Shown piece by piece: positions 10,353 to 20,640 of a DNA stretch of 64,000 bases (its first letter is position 1; every line of letters begins with the position of its first letter). A program made the position numbers and the translations under genes. The stretch spans positions 23,387 through 87,386 of the forward strand of contig UESW01000112.1 in the NCBI GenBank assembly GCA_900491605.1, in the 5' to 3' direction. The stretch is from Calamus simplicifolius (lineage: Eukaryota; Streptophyta; Magnoliopsida; Arecales; Arecaceae). The notes under the pieces are model-generated. The model was not told where the DNA came from, searched no databases, and was given only the letters and a program-made list of their open reading frames with translations.

Positions 10353-12930
10353 ATTCTCACTCTCCACCACTCACCCACCATTGCTATTCATCGCTAGTCA
10401 ACGATAATCCGTCACTCGTTGCTAGTGGCCGATCGATTGTTCGTCACTCATCGCCAGTGGCTAGCCGAATCAATAACATCTCTAGGTAGTCACGATCAGA
10501 TGGCTTTCTAGCTTCGAAAGTATGCTCCTCTCTCCCTCTCTCTCCTCTTTTTTCCAACAACAACCCTCTCTCTACCTCTCTTCCCTCTATCTCTCTCTTT
10601 CTTTCTTTTTTTTTTCTTTTTTCGGCAATGATGGAGGTGGTGGTACGAGCCAATTTGGTTTGGTTTGCATCCATACTATACCATACTATGAGATGGCTGA
10701 AATGGTGCCATTTCTAGTACCACCAACCTTTGCTGTAACATATTTTGTGTTATCTCATCTTTTTCTCTTTTACAAAAAACAAAAGAAGTAAATGGGTTCA
10801 CAAGAAAGAGGATTGGGTGCATGTGAAGCATGAGAATTCCATAGGCAACCAAATGCGGAAATGGGTCAGGTTGAGCTTTGGCCTTATCTCAAACTAAGGT
10901 CAAAACACCATACCTCATCGAATCAGTGAGGCTTGAACCTATTTTGAGATTCAGCTCCTTGTCACGCAAGGTCCTTACCTAAACTCAGTTTCTATGGTGG
11001 AACATGACTGAAAGTCCTGATTTCAAAAGCTTGAGCATGTTTATTATTATTAAGTAGGACCTCAATTCTGACCAAATATATTGACAGCCTTATGTGTGAA
11101 TGCACATCTGCTACTTAATGGCAATGCTGAGATTCATGGACACAAATATTTTAATGCTTATCAGCTTGTAATAAAATCATCGATGCTAGCTAGTCCCAAA
11201 CTGAATATTTGCAGCAATTCTATTGACAATTGGAGTCAATATTGAAACGAGGCACAGTGAACTGAACACAACTAAGGAAACTTTACTCGCTGATTTAAGA
11301 ATTCAGTTGTCATAAAAGAATACTTTATATAAACACTATGCAGCATGAAAAACAGAATGAAAAGTAAGAAATTCAGTATGACTCCCAAACTTACATTATT
11401 CTGAAATTTCACTTGGTTAAGAGAGTTGGAAAGACATTTATCTTTTCTTCTTTGTTAAAAGTTTTCTCAACTCATCTATGCTGCACATAATCCGGAATAA
11501 ATGATATTAGACTCACAGGGGAACTGGATAGAAGTACATGATTGGAAGCTACATTATATTATATATAAATACACCAACAGATGAAGTAACTTGCTTTTTG
11601 CTGATTATATCTAAAAGAATGAGCAACATGTACACAGACACCTGGCCAGCCCATACTCGGATGACCCATTGAAGCATCCATTATGCATCAAAGATGAGTC
11701 GCTCTAGACCTCTTAATTCTCTTTGAGCATGGATAAGCTATGATTAATCAATCATAATAGATACATACAAAAACCAGCATCTCCCTAAGAAACAGTGATT
11801 ATATGTCACAAATAAGATATTTTGGGAATTTAATCCACATTCCTACATCACTGTATCCACCAGCTCCATGCCTCATGCCCATCCATCCATTGCTCTGCCC
11901 CCCAACTAAAAAAAGAAGAGGAAACAAGAAGAAAAAAAAAAGAAATCATCCTTTTGGCATATCTCCCCAGGACTTCCTCAAGTCATAAACAAACCAGACA
12001 TCCCATGTTCTCCTCAAAGCAATCATCACGGCTGCCACTATGCCAAGCAACACTTTCATTGTGGAAATTCCAACAATGGAGCTATAGACCTAAACCCATT
12101 GGAACCACCATCAAAGACCATTTTCTTGAGTGCTGAAAAAGAACATCATTATGCGTGATGAAGGAGGATGAGGCATTCTTAGGTATGGTTTCTTAGCAAT
12201 GCTAAGGCAACATATGCAAGAAGGTATTCTCTAAGTTTGTCAAAGCAGAGGCATTGCTATTTTTCCTTCATCATTAGCATACTATGCATTATTGTTCTTT
12301 TGTTGGAAGCATTGCTTTGATTTCCATTAGTTCTTTGTTTCTGACTACTTAATTTATCCTTTTTTCTCACTCTATTTTTGAATGAATAAATGTATTCACT
12401 TTGAAACATTAATTGATCTTTCATATTTCAACTTCATGCAAGTGACCTGACCGGCCAACATATATTAGTGACTTGTTATAAATATGAAATTATACTTCAA
12501 ACTGATTTAAGAATTACATTCATGTTTGTATTAAAACAAGCCTTTTTGATTCCCTTACCCAATTCTTCACAACTTATGTAACTATGATAAATCTTTAAAA
12601 AGCAGTAATCACCCCAGGTATACCGCTATAAACTCTACGAGTCACTACTAGACATGTAGCAAGCAAAGCCTCACCCAAAAGAAGGATCCAAATGCATCTG
12701 GGCAACATAAACTAAGAATTTCAGAAGTAGCGTGCATAATTTGGCCAAAAGAATGCCCATACATGACATATATAAAGTAATAGAAGGACTACATACTGTG
12801 GTTATCAACTGGAATTAAGATAGCAATGCTTGCCTTTTATCCATCAAGCAAGCAGTTCTTCCTATTGCCCCAGAAGGTGAAGGCTGCCCCTGTGATAGAG
12901 ACAGTGTTCTTGAGCTCTTTGATGCATAGT
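10353..12930. other. Intergenic, no gene recognised; one CT-rich tract
   Basis: The stretch holds a pyrimidine-rich tract at about 10522-10620 (CTCTCTC and TTTCTTTC runs) that produces spurious frames on both strands. The rest is AT-rich with only short, featureless ORFs. It ends at the GAAAC target duplication (12931-12935) of Copia-1. Confidence 0.6.
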
Positions 12931-12935
12931 GAAAC

Positions 12936-13585
12936 TATTGGAAAAAGTTAAAAAATAAAAAATAAAAAAAAGGGGAACGCCCGCGAGCGAAACGCTTGCG
13001 GACGTTCTATCCGTTGCGTGGACGTCCGTTGCCTCAACGGACATTTGTGTGAACGTTGGAAGATCAATGTTTCAGAAACGGTCCAAATAATTTAATTTGT
13101 AAGCCATTTTTGACGTAATTTGGGGCTAACGGCCATTAGGCCTTTAAGGCCATTATGGGCCGAGCCGTTGGAGCTTTTATGGGCCGAGCCTATAAATAGG
13201 CTCAGGGATTCAGATTGAGGCTAGGAATCAATCTAGAATAATTTGGAGTAGCCTATATGATTTGTTTTATCTCATTTTATTTTTATATATTTTATTGATC
13301 TTTTGGGTATCTGAAGGTAATCGTGGGATTTGCACCTCCACATGATCGTGCTCGTAGTAGGAGGATCGGGTCGAGCCGGGTCATTGTACCTTGGGGACAG
13401 ATCGCCAACAATCTGCACGAATAGACGAAAATCTGATCCTTAGGGCAGTGTCTAACATGCCTCGGTCCTGGTTTGATCCATCTAATCTTTTGGTTTTACT
13501 TTATTTGTATATTTAAATTTCTATAACATATTTCTAGCAATTTTAGAAAGGGATTTTTTTGTAAGATCAAAACTATTTTTCAACA
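12936..13585 (+). repeat. Copia-1 5' LTR
   Basis: This 650 bp copy aligns end to end with 19992-20635. It starts TATTGGAAAAAGTTAAAA, contains a TATA box at 13191, and ends TTTTTCAACA. Both LTRs begin TA instead of the usual TG. After the LTR, AAGGATCAGAG resembles a decayed initiator-Met primer-binding site (compare TGGTATCAGAGC in Copia-3). Confidence 0.9.
13186..13203 (+). promoter_or_regulatory. LTR TATA box embedded in an inverted repeat
   Basis: GAGCCTATAAATAGGCTC has 8 bp inverted arms flanking the central AA and contains TATAAATA. The same 18 bp is unchanged in the 3' LTR at 20239-20256. It is the likely core promoter of the LTR, with transcription starting about 30 bp downstream. Confidence 0.65.
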
Positions 13586-14877
13586 GCTAAGGATCAGAGT
13601 ATTCTTCTTTTTTAGATATTGCTAGATTTTCAATTCCATCTTCTTATTCTGTTCTGCATTTGCTCAACATATAAATTTTTCATGCCACTCTGAAATGCAT
13701 GTGCATTAATGGTGCAAATGTTGCTATGCTAAATTATGATCATCCATTGGGCCCAAGATTTAAGGGGAAAAGATTATGGTTTGAATACTTATTATTTTTC
13801 TTTGGTAAAATATTAACATTGCTGCAATGCTTTAAATTATATTTCATAAGTTGATCTTTTTACCGTTGGAAGGGATTGTTGTGCTATGTTGCTTTAAAAG
13901 AGTTAGTTGATACACGCCATTTTTCTTCTTCCTTACTAATTTTTGTTAAATATATGGTAAAATGAATACTCAGTTTATCTTCACCATCAGACTGTTAAGT
14001 GCTCATGCACATACATGGACAGAAATTGGTGTAACAAATCTTGGTTATTAAATAGATTGGGCAATCATGGTCATGTACTTAGCCTATAATAAAAGCGACT
14101 GTCCAGCTATCTCTGCAATTTGCTATGCAATTATTTTAGTACAAACAATCATTATTTGGTTTATCTGCTTCATTTGTAGTATCAAATTTTAATACATTTT
14201 GATATGCCTCGGGTGATATATGGTGAGCATAAAATATACTAAATTGATAAATAAGACATAACAAAAATAATAACATATGACATTGTTGTCTTATTCTAAA
14301 TGTTAGACACTATTGAGCTTCCTTTGTCTTCTGACTTGTTAGAGGTTGAAGCTTGGATCTTGGTGTGTGTGCATATGGTTTGTTCAACATGTCAGAGGCT
14401 TCTTTCTATTCATCGAACATTCACATGTTTAATTATATGTATATAAATACATACACATTTATACATGTATGCATATAGGTACACAGACGTATGCAAATCA
14501 GGTGGGGCTTGTCACATCTTAGTGCCCAAGTACATATGTAATATGTATACTTATTCTCTCCTCAAGTTGGTGTAGTAACTAACAAAGCTAACAAATATAA
14601 AGCTGAAGTGCTAATCAGAAAGTGAATTACTTTGTTCACTGGATAGATGGACAAGGGGTGAAGTCATCAATCAGGTGGTTAACCATTCAGCATGAAAACA
14701 AAGCCTTGTTGAAAAACACACATGCTTGCACTTGTGCACATAATATATGCATGCTTGTATATAGATATATTTTTATATCATCTTATTATTTAACTTTCAA
14801 GTGTAGCTACTAGCATATATATTTGCATTCTTACATAAATGCAAAAGTTTTTCTGTTCTAGAAGTATTTTCTGGTAT
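13586..14877. other. Copia-1 interior, leader then unrecognised AT-rich DNA
   Basis: The first 55 bp or so match the leader after the Copia-2 5' LTR (GCTAAGGA ... TTGCTAGATTTT). The rest has no gag or pol similarity, no long frame, and a stretch of ATAC/ATGT microsatellite-like sequence near 14435-14495. It may be captured DNA or strongly decayed element sequence. Confidence 0.5.
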
Positions 14878-16108
14878 CACTACAAGAAAATACTGAAATA
14901 GCGACGCAAATTTAGCGACGCATAATTGCGTCGCTAAATTGCGACCTCTTTGCGACGCCATTGTGACAACAAAATATTGCGACGCATTAGCGACCCATTA
15001 GCGACTCAACAAACCAAAAAATAAAAAAAAATTAAATTTTTAATATTGCGATGCAAATATTGCATCGCAATATTTTTAAATTAATTTTTTTAAATATAAA
15101 TATCAATAAAAATATTGCGATGCAATAATTGCATCGCAATGTTTTTAATAGAATTAAATATTTTAAATAGCGACGCACTAGCGATGCAATAAAATAGATA
15201 ATTAAAAAATTATTTTTAATTTAGCGACGCACCAATTGCGTCGCAAATAATTGAAATGAAATTAAATTTTATAAAATCTAATTATCGGAAAAAAACATTG
15301 CGATGCCTACAAGTGCGTCGCAATGTTTTTAAAAGAATTAAATATATTAAATAGCGACGCATTAGCGATGCAATAAATTAGAAAATAAGAAAAATTATTT
15401 TTAATTTAGCGATGCAACAAATGCATTGCAAATAATTTAAATAAAATTATATTTTTTACAGTACAAATAGTTTACAAAATATTGCGACGCATAACAGTGC
15501 GTCGCAATGTTTTTGAAAAAATTAAATATCTTAAATAGCGATGCCTTAGCGACGCAATAAAATTGAAAATAGAAAAAATATTTTTAATTTAGCGACACAA
15601 CAATTGCGTCGCAAATAATTTAAATAGAATTATATTTTGTACAGTATTAATATTTTAAAAAATATTGCGATGCCACCCATTGCGTCGCAATCTTTTGGAA
15701 AAAATTAAATAAATTAAAATTAAAATTAATTTTGTGACACATTAGCGATGCAATAAACCAGAAAATAAATTAAAATTATTTTTAATTTAGCGACGCAATA
15801 TCTGCGTCGCAATTATTTTAAATAAAATTAAATTTTATAATTTATAAATATGAGAAAAAATAATTACGACGTAACACAGTGAGTTGCAATATTTTTAAAA
15901 AATTAATTATGTTAAATAGCGATGCATTAGCGATGTAATAAGTGAAAATATTAATTAGGAAAATTATGTTTTAATATAGCGACGTACTTGTTGCATCGTA
16001 ATTATTAGAATTAAAGTTAATTTTTTAGATATTATAATTATCATATTAAAAAATACGACGCAACCCTTTGCGTCGTTATATATTTAAAAAAATTAATTAT
16101 GTTAAATA
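14878..16108. repeat. CACTA-2L left subterminal tandem units, about 183-186 bp
   Basis: The phrase TTAAATAGCGACGCATTAGCGATGCAAT and its variants recur near 15163, 15347, 15531, 15731 and 15912, giving a unit of roughly 185 bp. Each unit holds two inverted GCGACGCA / TGCGTCGC pairs. The sixth unit is interrupted after TTAAATAGCGAT at 16109, where the GC-rich array begins. The sites are probable binding sites for a TNPA-type protein. Confidence 0.85.
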
Positions 16109-18744
16109 GCGATCGGTGCCGATCTCGGACGGATTGCAACTGTCCGAGATAGGTCGTGGCCGATCGTCTATTAGGGCTTGGATCGATCGCAACCGTCGGA
16201 TCTTTGCCGATCGGACCGATTGCCGCGGTCCACGATCGGTCGTCGCCGATCGGGATCAGGGCTTGGATCGATCGCAACCATCGGATCGTCGCCGATCTCG
16301 GACGGATTGCAACGGTCCGAGATAGGTTGTGGCCGATCGGGATCACGGCTTGGATCGATCGCAACCGTCGGATCGTCGCCGATCTCGGACGGATTGCAAC
16401 TGTCCGAGATAGGTTGTGGCCGATCGGGATCACGGCTTGGATCGATCGCAACCGTCAGATCTTTGCCGATCGAACCGATTGCCGCGGTCCGCGATCGGTC
16501 GTCGCCGATCGGGATCAGGGCTTGGATCGATCGCAACCGTCGGATCATCGCCGATCTCGGATGGATTGCAACGGTCCGAGATAGGTTCTGGCCGATCGGG
16601 ATCACGGCTTGGATCGATCACAACCGTCGGATCTTTGCCGATCGGACCGATTGCCGCGGTCCGCGATCGGTCGTCGCCGATCGGGATCAGGGCTTGGATC
16701 AATCACAACCGTCGGATCGTCGCCGATCTCGGACGGATTGCAACGGTCCGAGATAGGTTGTGGCCGATCGGGATCACGGCTTGGATCGATCGCAACCGTC
16801 GGATCGTCGCCGATCTCGGACGGATTGCAACTGTCCGAGATAGGTTGTGGCCGATCGGGATCATGGCTCGATCGCAACCGTCGGATCTTTTGCCGATCGG
16901 ACCGATTGCCGCGGTCCGTGATCGGTCATCACCGATCGGGATCAGGGCTTGGATCGATCGCAACCGTCGGATCATCGCCGATCTCGGACGGATTGCAACG
17001 GTCCGAGATAGGTTCTGGCCGATCGGGATCATGGCTTGGATCGATTGCAACCGTCGGATCGTCGCCGATCTCGACGGATTGCAAATGTCCGAGATAGGTT
17101 GTGGCCGATCGGGATCACGACTTGGATCGATCTCAACCGTCGGATCTTTACCGATCGGACCGATTGCCACGGTCCGCGATCGGTCGTCACCGATCGGGAT
17201 CAGGGCTTGGATCGATCGCAACAGTCGGGTCATCGCCGATCTCGGACGGATTGCAACTGTCTGAGATAGGTCGTGGCCGATTTTATTAGGGCTTGGATCG
17301 ATCGCAACCGTCGGATCTTTGCCGATCGGACCGATTGCCGCGGTCCGCAATCGGTCGTCGCCGATCGGGATCAGGGCTTGGATCGATCACAACCGTCGGA
17401 TCATCGCCGATCTCGGACGGATTGCAACGGTCCGAGATAGGTTCTGGCCGATCGGGATCACGGCTTGGATCGATCGCAACCGTCGGATCATCGCCGATCT
17501 CGGATGGATTGCAAATGTCCGAGATAGGTTGTGGCCGATCGGGATCACGGCTTGGATTGATCTCAACCGTCGGATCTTTGCCGATCGGACTGATTGCCAT
17601 GGTCCGCAATCGGTCGTCGCCGATCGAGATCAGGGCTTGGATCGATCGCAACCGTCGGGTCATCGCCGATCTCGGACGGATTGCAACTGTCTGAGATAGG
17701 TCGTGGCCGATCGTTTATTAGGGCTTTGATCGATCGCAACCGTCGGATCTTTGCCGATCGGACCGATTGCCGCGGTCCGCGATCGGTCGTCGCCGATCGG
17801 GATCAGGGCTTGGATCGATCGCAACCGTCGGATCATCGCCGATCTCGGACGGATTGCAACGGTCCGAGATAGGTTCTGGCCGATCGGGATCACGGCTTGG
17901 ATCGATCGCAACCGTCGGATCGTCGCCGATCTCGGACGGATTGCAAATGTCCGAGATAGGTTGTGGCCGATCGGGATCACGGCTTGGATCGATCTCAACC
18001 GTCGGATCTTTGCCGATCGAACCGATTGCCGCGGTCCGCGATCGGTCGTCGCCGATCGGGATCAGGGCTTGGATCGATTGCAACCGTCGGGTCATCGCCG
18101 ATCTCGGACGGATTGCAACTATCTGAGATAGGTCGTGGCCGATCGTTTATTAGGGCTTGGATCGATCGCAACCGTCGGATCTTTGCCGATCGGACCGATT
18201 GCCGCGGTCCGCGATCGGTCGTCGCCGATCGGGATCAGGGCTTGGATCGATCGCAACCGTCGGATCGTCGCCGATCTCGGACGGATTGCAATGGTCCGAG
18301 ATAGGTTCTGGCCGATCGGGATCACGGCTTGGATCGATCGCAAGCGTCGGATCGTCGCCGATCTCGGACGGATTGCAAATGTCGAGATAGGTTGTGGCCG
18401 ATCGGGATCACGGCTTGGATCGATCTCAACCGTCGGATCTTTGCCGATCGGACCGATTGCCGCGGTCCGCGATCGGTCGTCGCCGATCGGGATCAGGGCT
18501 TGGATCGATCGCAACCGTCGGGTCGTCGCCGATCTCGGACGGATTGCAACTGTCTGAGATAGGTCGTGGCCGATCGTTTATTAGGGCTTGGATCGATCGC
18601 AACCGTCGGATCTTTGCCGATCGGACCGATTGCCGCGGTCCGCGATCGGTCGTCGCCGATCGGGATCAGGGCTTGGATCGATCGCAACCGTCGGGTCGTC
18701 GCCGATCTCGGACGGATTGCAACTGTTTGAGATAGGTCGTGGCC
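16109..18744. repeat. GC-rich satellite array 1, about 86 bp unit, about 30 copies
   Basis: Units of 85 and 87 bp, anchored on GATCGGGATCACGGCTTGG and ATCGATCGCAACCGTCGG, repeat without interruption. Two unit types are seen: one with CTTTGCCGATCGGACCG and one with CGCCGATCTCGGACGGATT. Each unit carries about six GATC sites and many CpGs. From 17286 the variant TTATTAGGGCTTGG recurs at 17286, 17718, 18150 and 18581, a higher-order period of 431-432 bp (five units). The array is embedded in AT-rich CACTA subterminal DNA. Long frames on both strands here are repeat artefacts. Confidence 0.93.
17286..18744. repeat. Higher-order repeat within satellite array 1, 431-432 bp
   Basis: Three full five-unit blocks and one partial block start at 17286, 17718, 18150 and 18581. 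Blocks share the same order of diagnostic variants (TTTATTAGGGC, GGTTCTGG, GCAAATGTC, GGTCGTGG). This indicates recent amplification of a multi-unit block by unequal exchange or replication slippage. Confidence 0.85.
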
Positions 18745-19256
18745 ATTTATCGTCGTAATTATTAACATTAATTATAAATATAATCATTTATAAATATTAA
18801 CAAATAGCTTGCGATGCCTTAGCGACATAGTTTAAAAAAATATAAACAAATATTGCGACAAAATATATGCGTCGCAATATTATTAGAATACATATAGCTG
18901 ATTAAAATATTAAAAAATAATTGCGATGCAATTTGTCGTCGCAATTATTATAATAAATTTAAATATTTTTATTTAAAAATATTAAAAAATAATTGCGATG
19001 CACTGCTTGCGTCGCAATATATGTAATAACTTTTTATATTAATCAATTTAAATTATTAAAAAAATATTGCGATGCCTTAGCGACGCAATTATTAGAAAAT
19101 AAAATTATTTTTCCCGCCAGATGATGGCGCCAATTTAGCGATGCTTTAGCGACGCATTTATTGGCATCGCTATGTTTTCATAAAAGTATTTTTAACATTT
19201 ATTAACGATGGATTAGCGATGCCCACATGCGTCGCTAAGACAAAAAAAAAAAAAAA
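18745..19256. repeat. CACTA-2L subterminal repeats on the inner side of the array
   Basis: AT-rich sequence with GCGATGCCTTAGCGAC, TGCGTCGCAATAT and similar motifs. Around 19111-19240 it includes a CCCGCCAGATGATGGCGCC block that has a counterpart in CACTA-3 (ACCGAACAATGGCGCCAAA, about 62251-62271). It ends in a run of A at the breakpoint with Copia tail sequence. Confidence 0.75.
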
Positions 19257-19284
19257 TCTTTGGCTGATTCTCTTATTTGAGGTC

Positions 19285-19991
19285 TAGTCCAAAAATAATA
19301 TTATCTCTTTGGAATTTGCCAAGAAGATTTTGGCAGACTAATTAACCAAGGAGTTATCTAGGAATGGAGTCCTAGATTCATCGAGGGGGATGTGGCTTAA
19401 GCCCATTATTTGATCGCCAGCAGTGGATACCCAACCTCTGTGATTGGAGATCCCATGAATGAGGTTCAATGTGATAGAAACGAAGCTGATTGAGTGATCG
19501 TGTTAGAGCACAAATTTTGAAAAATTTTCATCCCATTCCTATGATGAGTGCTCTTATAAAGTGACAAAGTAAATTTGTGTAAGGTTGAGTTATACTCTTA
19601 ATGGATCTGAGGTAGGTTATCTGTAGGGTATTGTCACAAATACCCTTAGAGGATTCACCTATATGAGAATCGTCATATTAGGCCATGACTAAAGGTTTGG
19701 GCTAACCTTTAAGAATTCTCATGAAAAATCAAGGTACTAAGCGCAAGGCCTTTAATATGCGCTAACCGCTTAAACCCAATTGATCCATACTGTGTGTGTG
19801 ATTAGTAGAAGTCTGAGTCAAAGGACCTAGTTCAAGGTCTAATCCACTATGGTTCCTTCAGATGTATACAATCAACACTAAGTGAGGTTCAAGTCTATAG
19901 GACACCTCACCTATTGTGTAGTATAAGATGCCCTAAATATTTTGTTATATTTATTTTATTTTATTTTTTATTTTAAACTTTTGTGAGAGAT
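19285..19991 (+). pseudogene. Copia-1 pol 3' end (RNase H tail) and 3' untranslated tail
   Basis: About 40 codons matching the C-terminal end of the Copia-2 RNase H frame (ISLEFA ... KILAD ... LTKE) are followed by roughly 600 bp of non-coding tail that is nearly identical to Copia-2 37030-37660 (GAGGGGGATGTGGCTTAAGC onward). The upstream part of pol is absent. The tract TTTTGTGAGAGAT just before the LTR is a weakened polypurine tract (compare TTTGTGGGGGAT in Copia-2). Confidence 0.8.
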
Positions 19992-20635
19992 TATTGAAAA
20001 AAGTTAAAAAATAAAAATAAAAAAGGGGAACGCCCGCAAGCGAAACGCTTGCGGACGTTCTTTCCATTGCATGGACGTCCGTTGCCTCAACGGACATTTG
20101 TGTGAACGTTGGAAGATCAACATTTCAGAAATGGCCCAAATAATTTAATTTGTAAGCTATTTTTGATGTAATTTGGGGCTAACGGCCATTAGGCCTTTAA
20201 GGCCATTATGGGCCGAGCCGTTGGAGCTTTTATGGGCCGAGCCTATAAATAGGCTCAGGGATTCAGATTGAGGCTAGGAATCAATCTAGAATAATTTGGA
20301 GTAGCCTATATGATTTGTTTTATCTTTTTTATTTTTATATATTTTATTGATCTTTTGGGCATCTGAAGGTAATCATGGGATTTGTACCTCCACACGATCG
20401 TGCTCATAGTAGGAGGATCGGGTCGAGCCGGGTCATTGTACCTTAGGGATAGATCGCCAACAACCTGCATGAATGGACGAAAATCTGATCCTTAGGGCAG
20501 TGTCTAACACGCCTCGGTCCTGGTTTGATCCATCTAATCTTTGGTTTTACTTTATTTGTATATTTAAATTTCTATAACATATTTCTAGCAATTTTAGAAA
20601 GGGATTTTTTGTAAGATCAAAACTATTTTCTAACA
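19992..20635 (+). repeat. Copia-1 3' LTR
   Basis: A 644 bp direct repeat of 12936-13585, starting TATTGAAAAAAGTTAAAA and ending TTTTCTAACA. It is followed by the target duplication GAAAC. The TATA inverted repeat (20239-20256) is conserved. Confidence 0.9.
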
Positions 20636-20640
20636 GAAAC

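Larger units (their letters stand above)
14878..19256 (+). mobile_element. CACTA-2L: left part of a CACTA element inside Copia-1
   Basis: The terminus CACTACAAGAAAAT is the classic CACTA end and matches the start of CACTA-3 at 56869. It is followed by AT-rich units full of GCGACGCA / TGCGTCGC motifs, a GC-rich satellite array (16109-18744), and more subterminal units up to GCGTCGCTAAGAC plus a poly-A run (about 19242-19256). The sequence then changes abruptly into Copia tail. No right terminus is present here and no transposase gene remains. The preceding TAT (14875-14877) would be the left half of its target duplication. Confidence 0.85.
12936..20635 (+). mobile_element. Copia-1: LTR retrotransposon with its interior rearranged by a CACTA insertion
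   Basis: Two direct LTRs (12936-13585 and 19992-20635) begin TATTG and end AACA. They are flanked by the 5 bp target duplication GAAAC (12931-12935 and 20636-20640). Between them the normal gag-pol is missing. After a short leader (to about 13640) comes 1.2 kb of unrecognised DNA, then the left part of a CACTA element (14878-19256), then the very end of a Copia RNase H frame and its 3' untranslated tail (19285-19991). That tail is nearly identical to 36945-37660 of Copia-2. The simplest history is Copia insertion, CACTA insertion into it, then a deletion that removed the right side of the CACTA together with most of pol. Confidence 0.85.

Noticed and set aside
10444..10791. Overlapping ORFs at the CT-rich tract
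   Set aside because: They are translations of CTCTCT / GAGAGA runs (Arg/Glu or Leu/Ser repeats) on opposite strands.
16109..18744. CRISPR-like regular repeat array
   Set aside because: Units are contiguous, with no unique spacers, and the context is a plant transposon.
16041..18787. Many long overlapping ORFs on both strands (up to 282 codons)
   Set aside because: They translate the 86 bp repeat, whose length is not a multiple of three, so each frame cycles through the same three peptides (LDRSQPSD, LGSIATVG, AWIDRNRRI). Both strands are open for the same reason. There is no start context, domain or codon bias.
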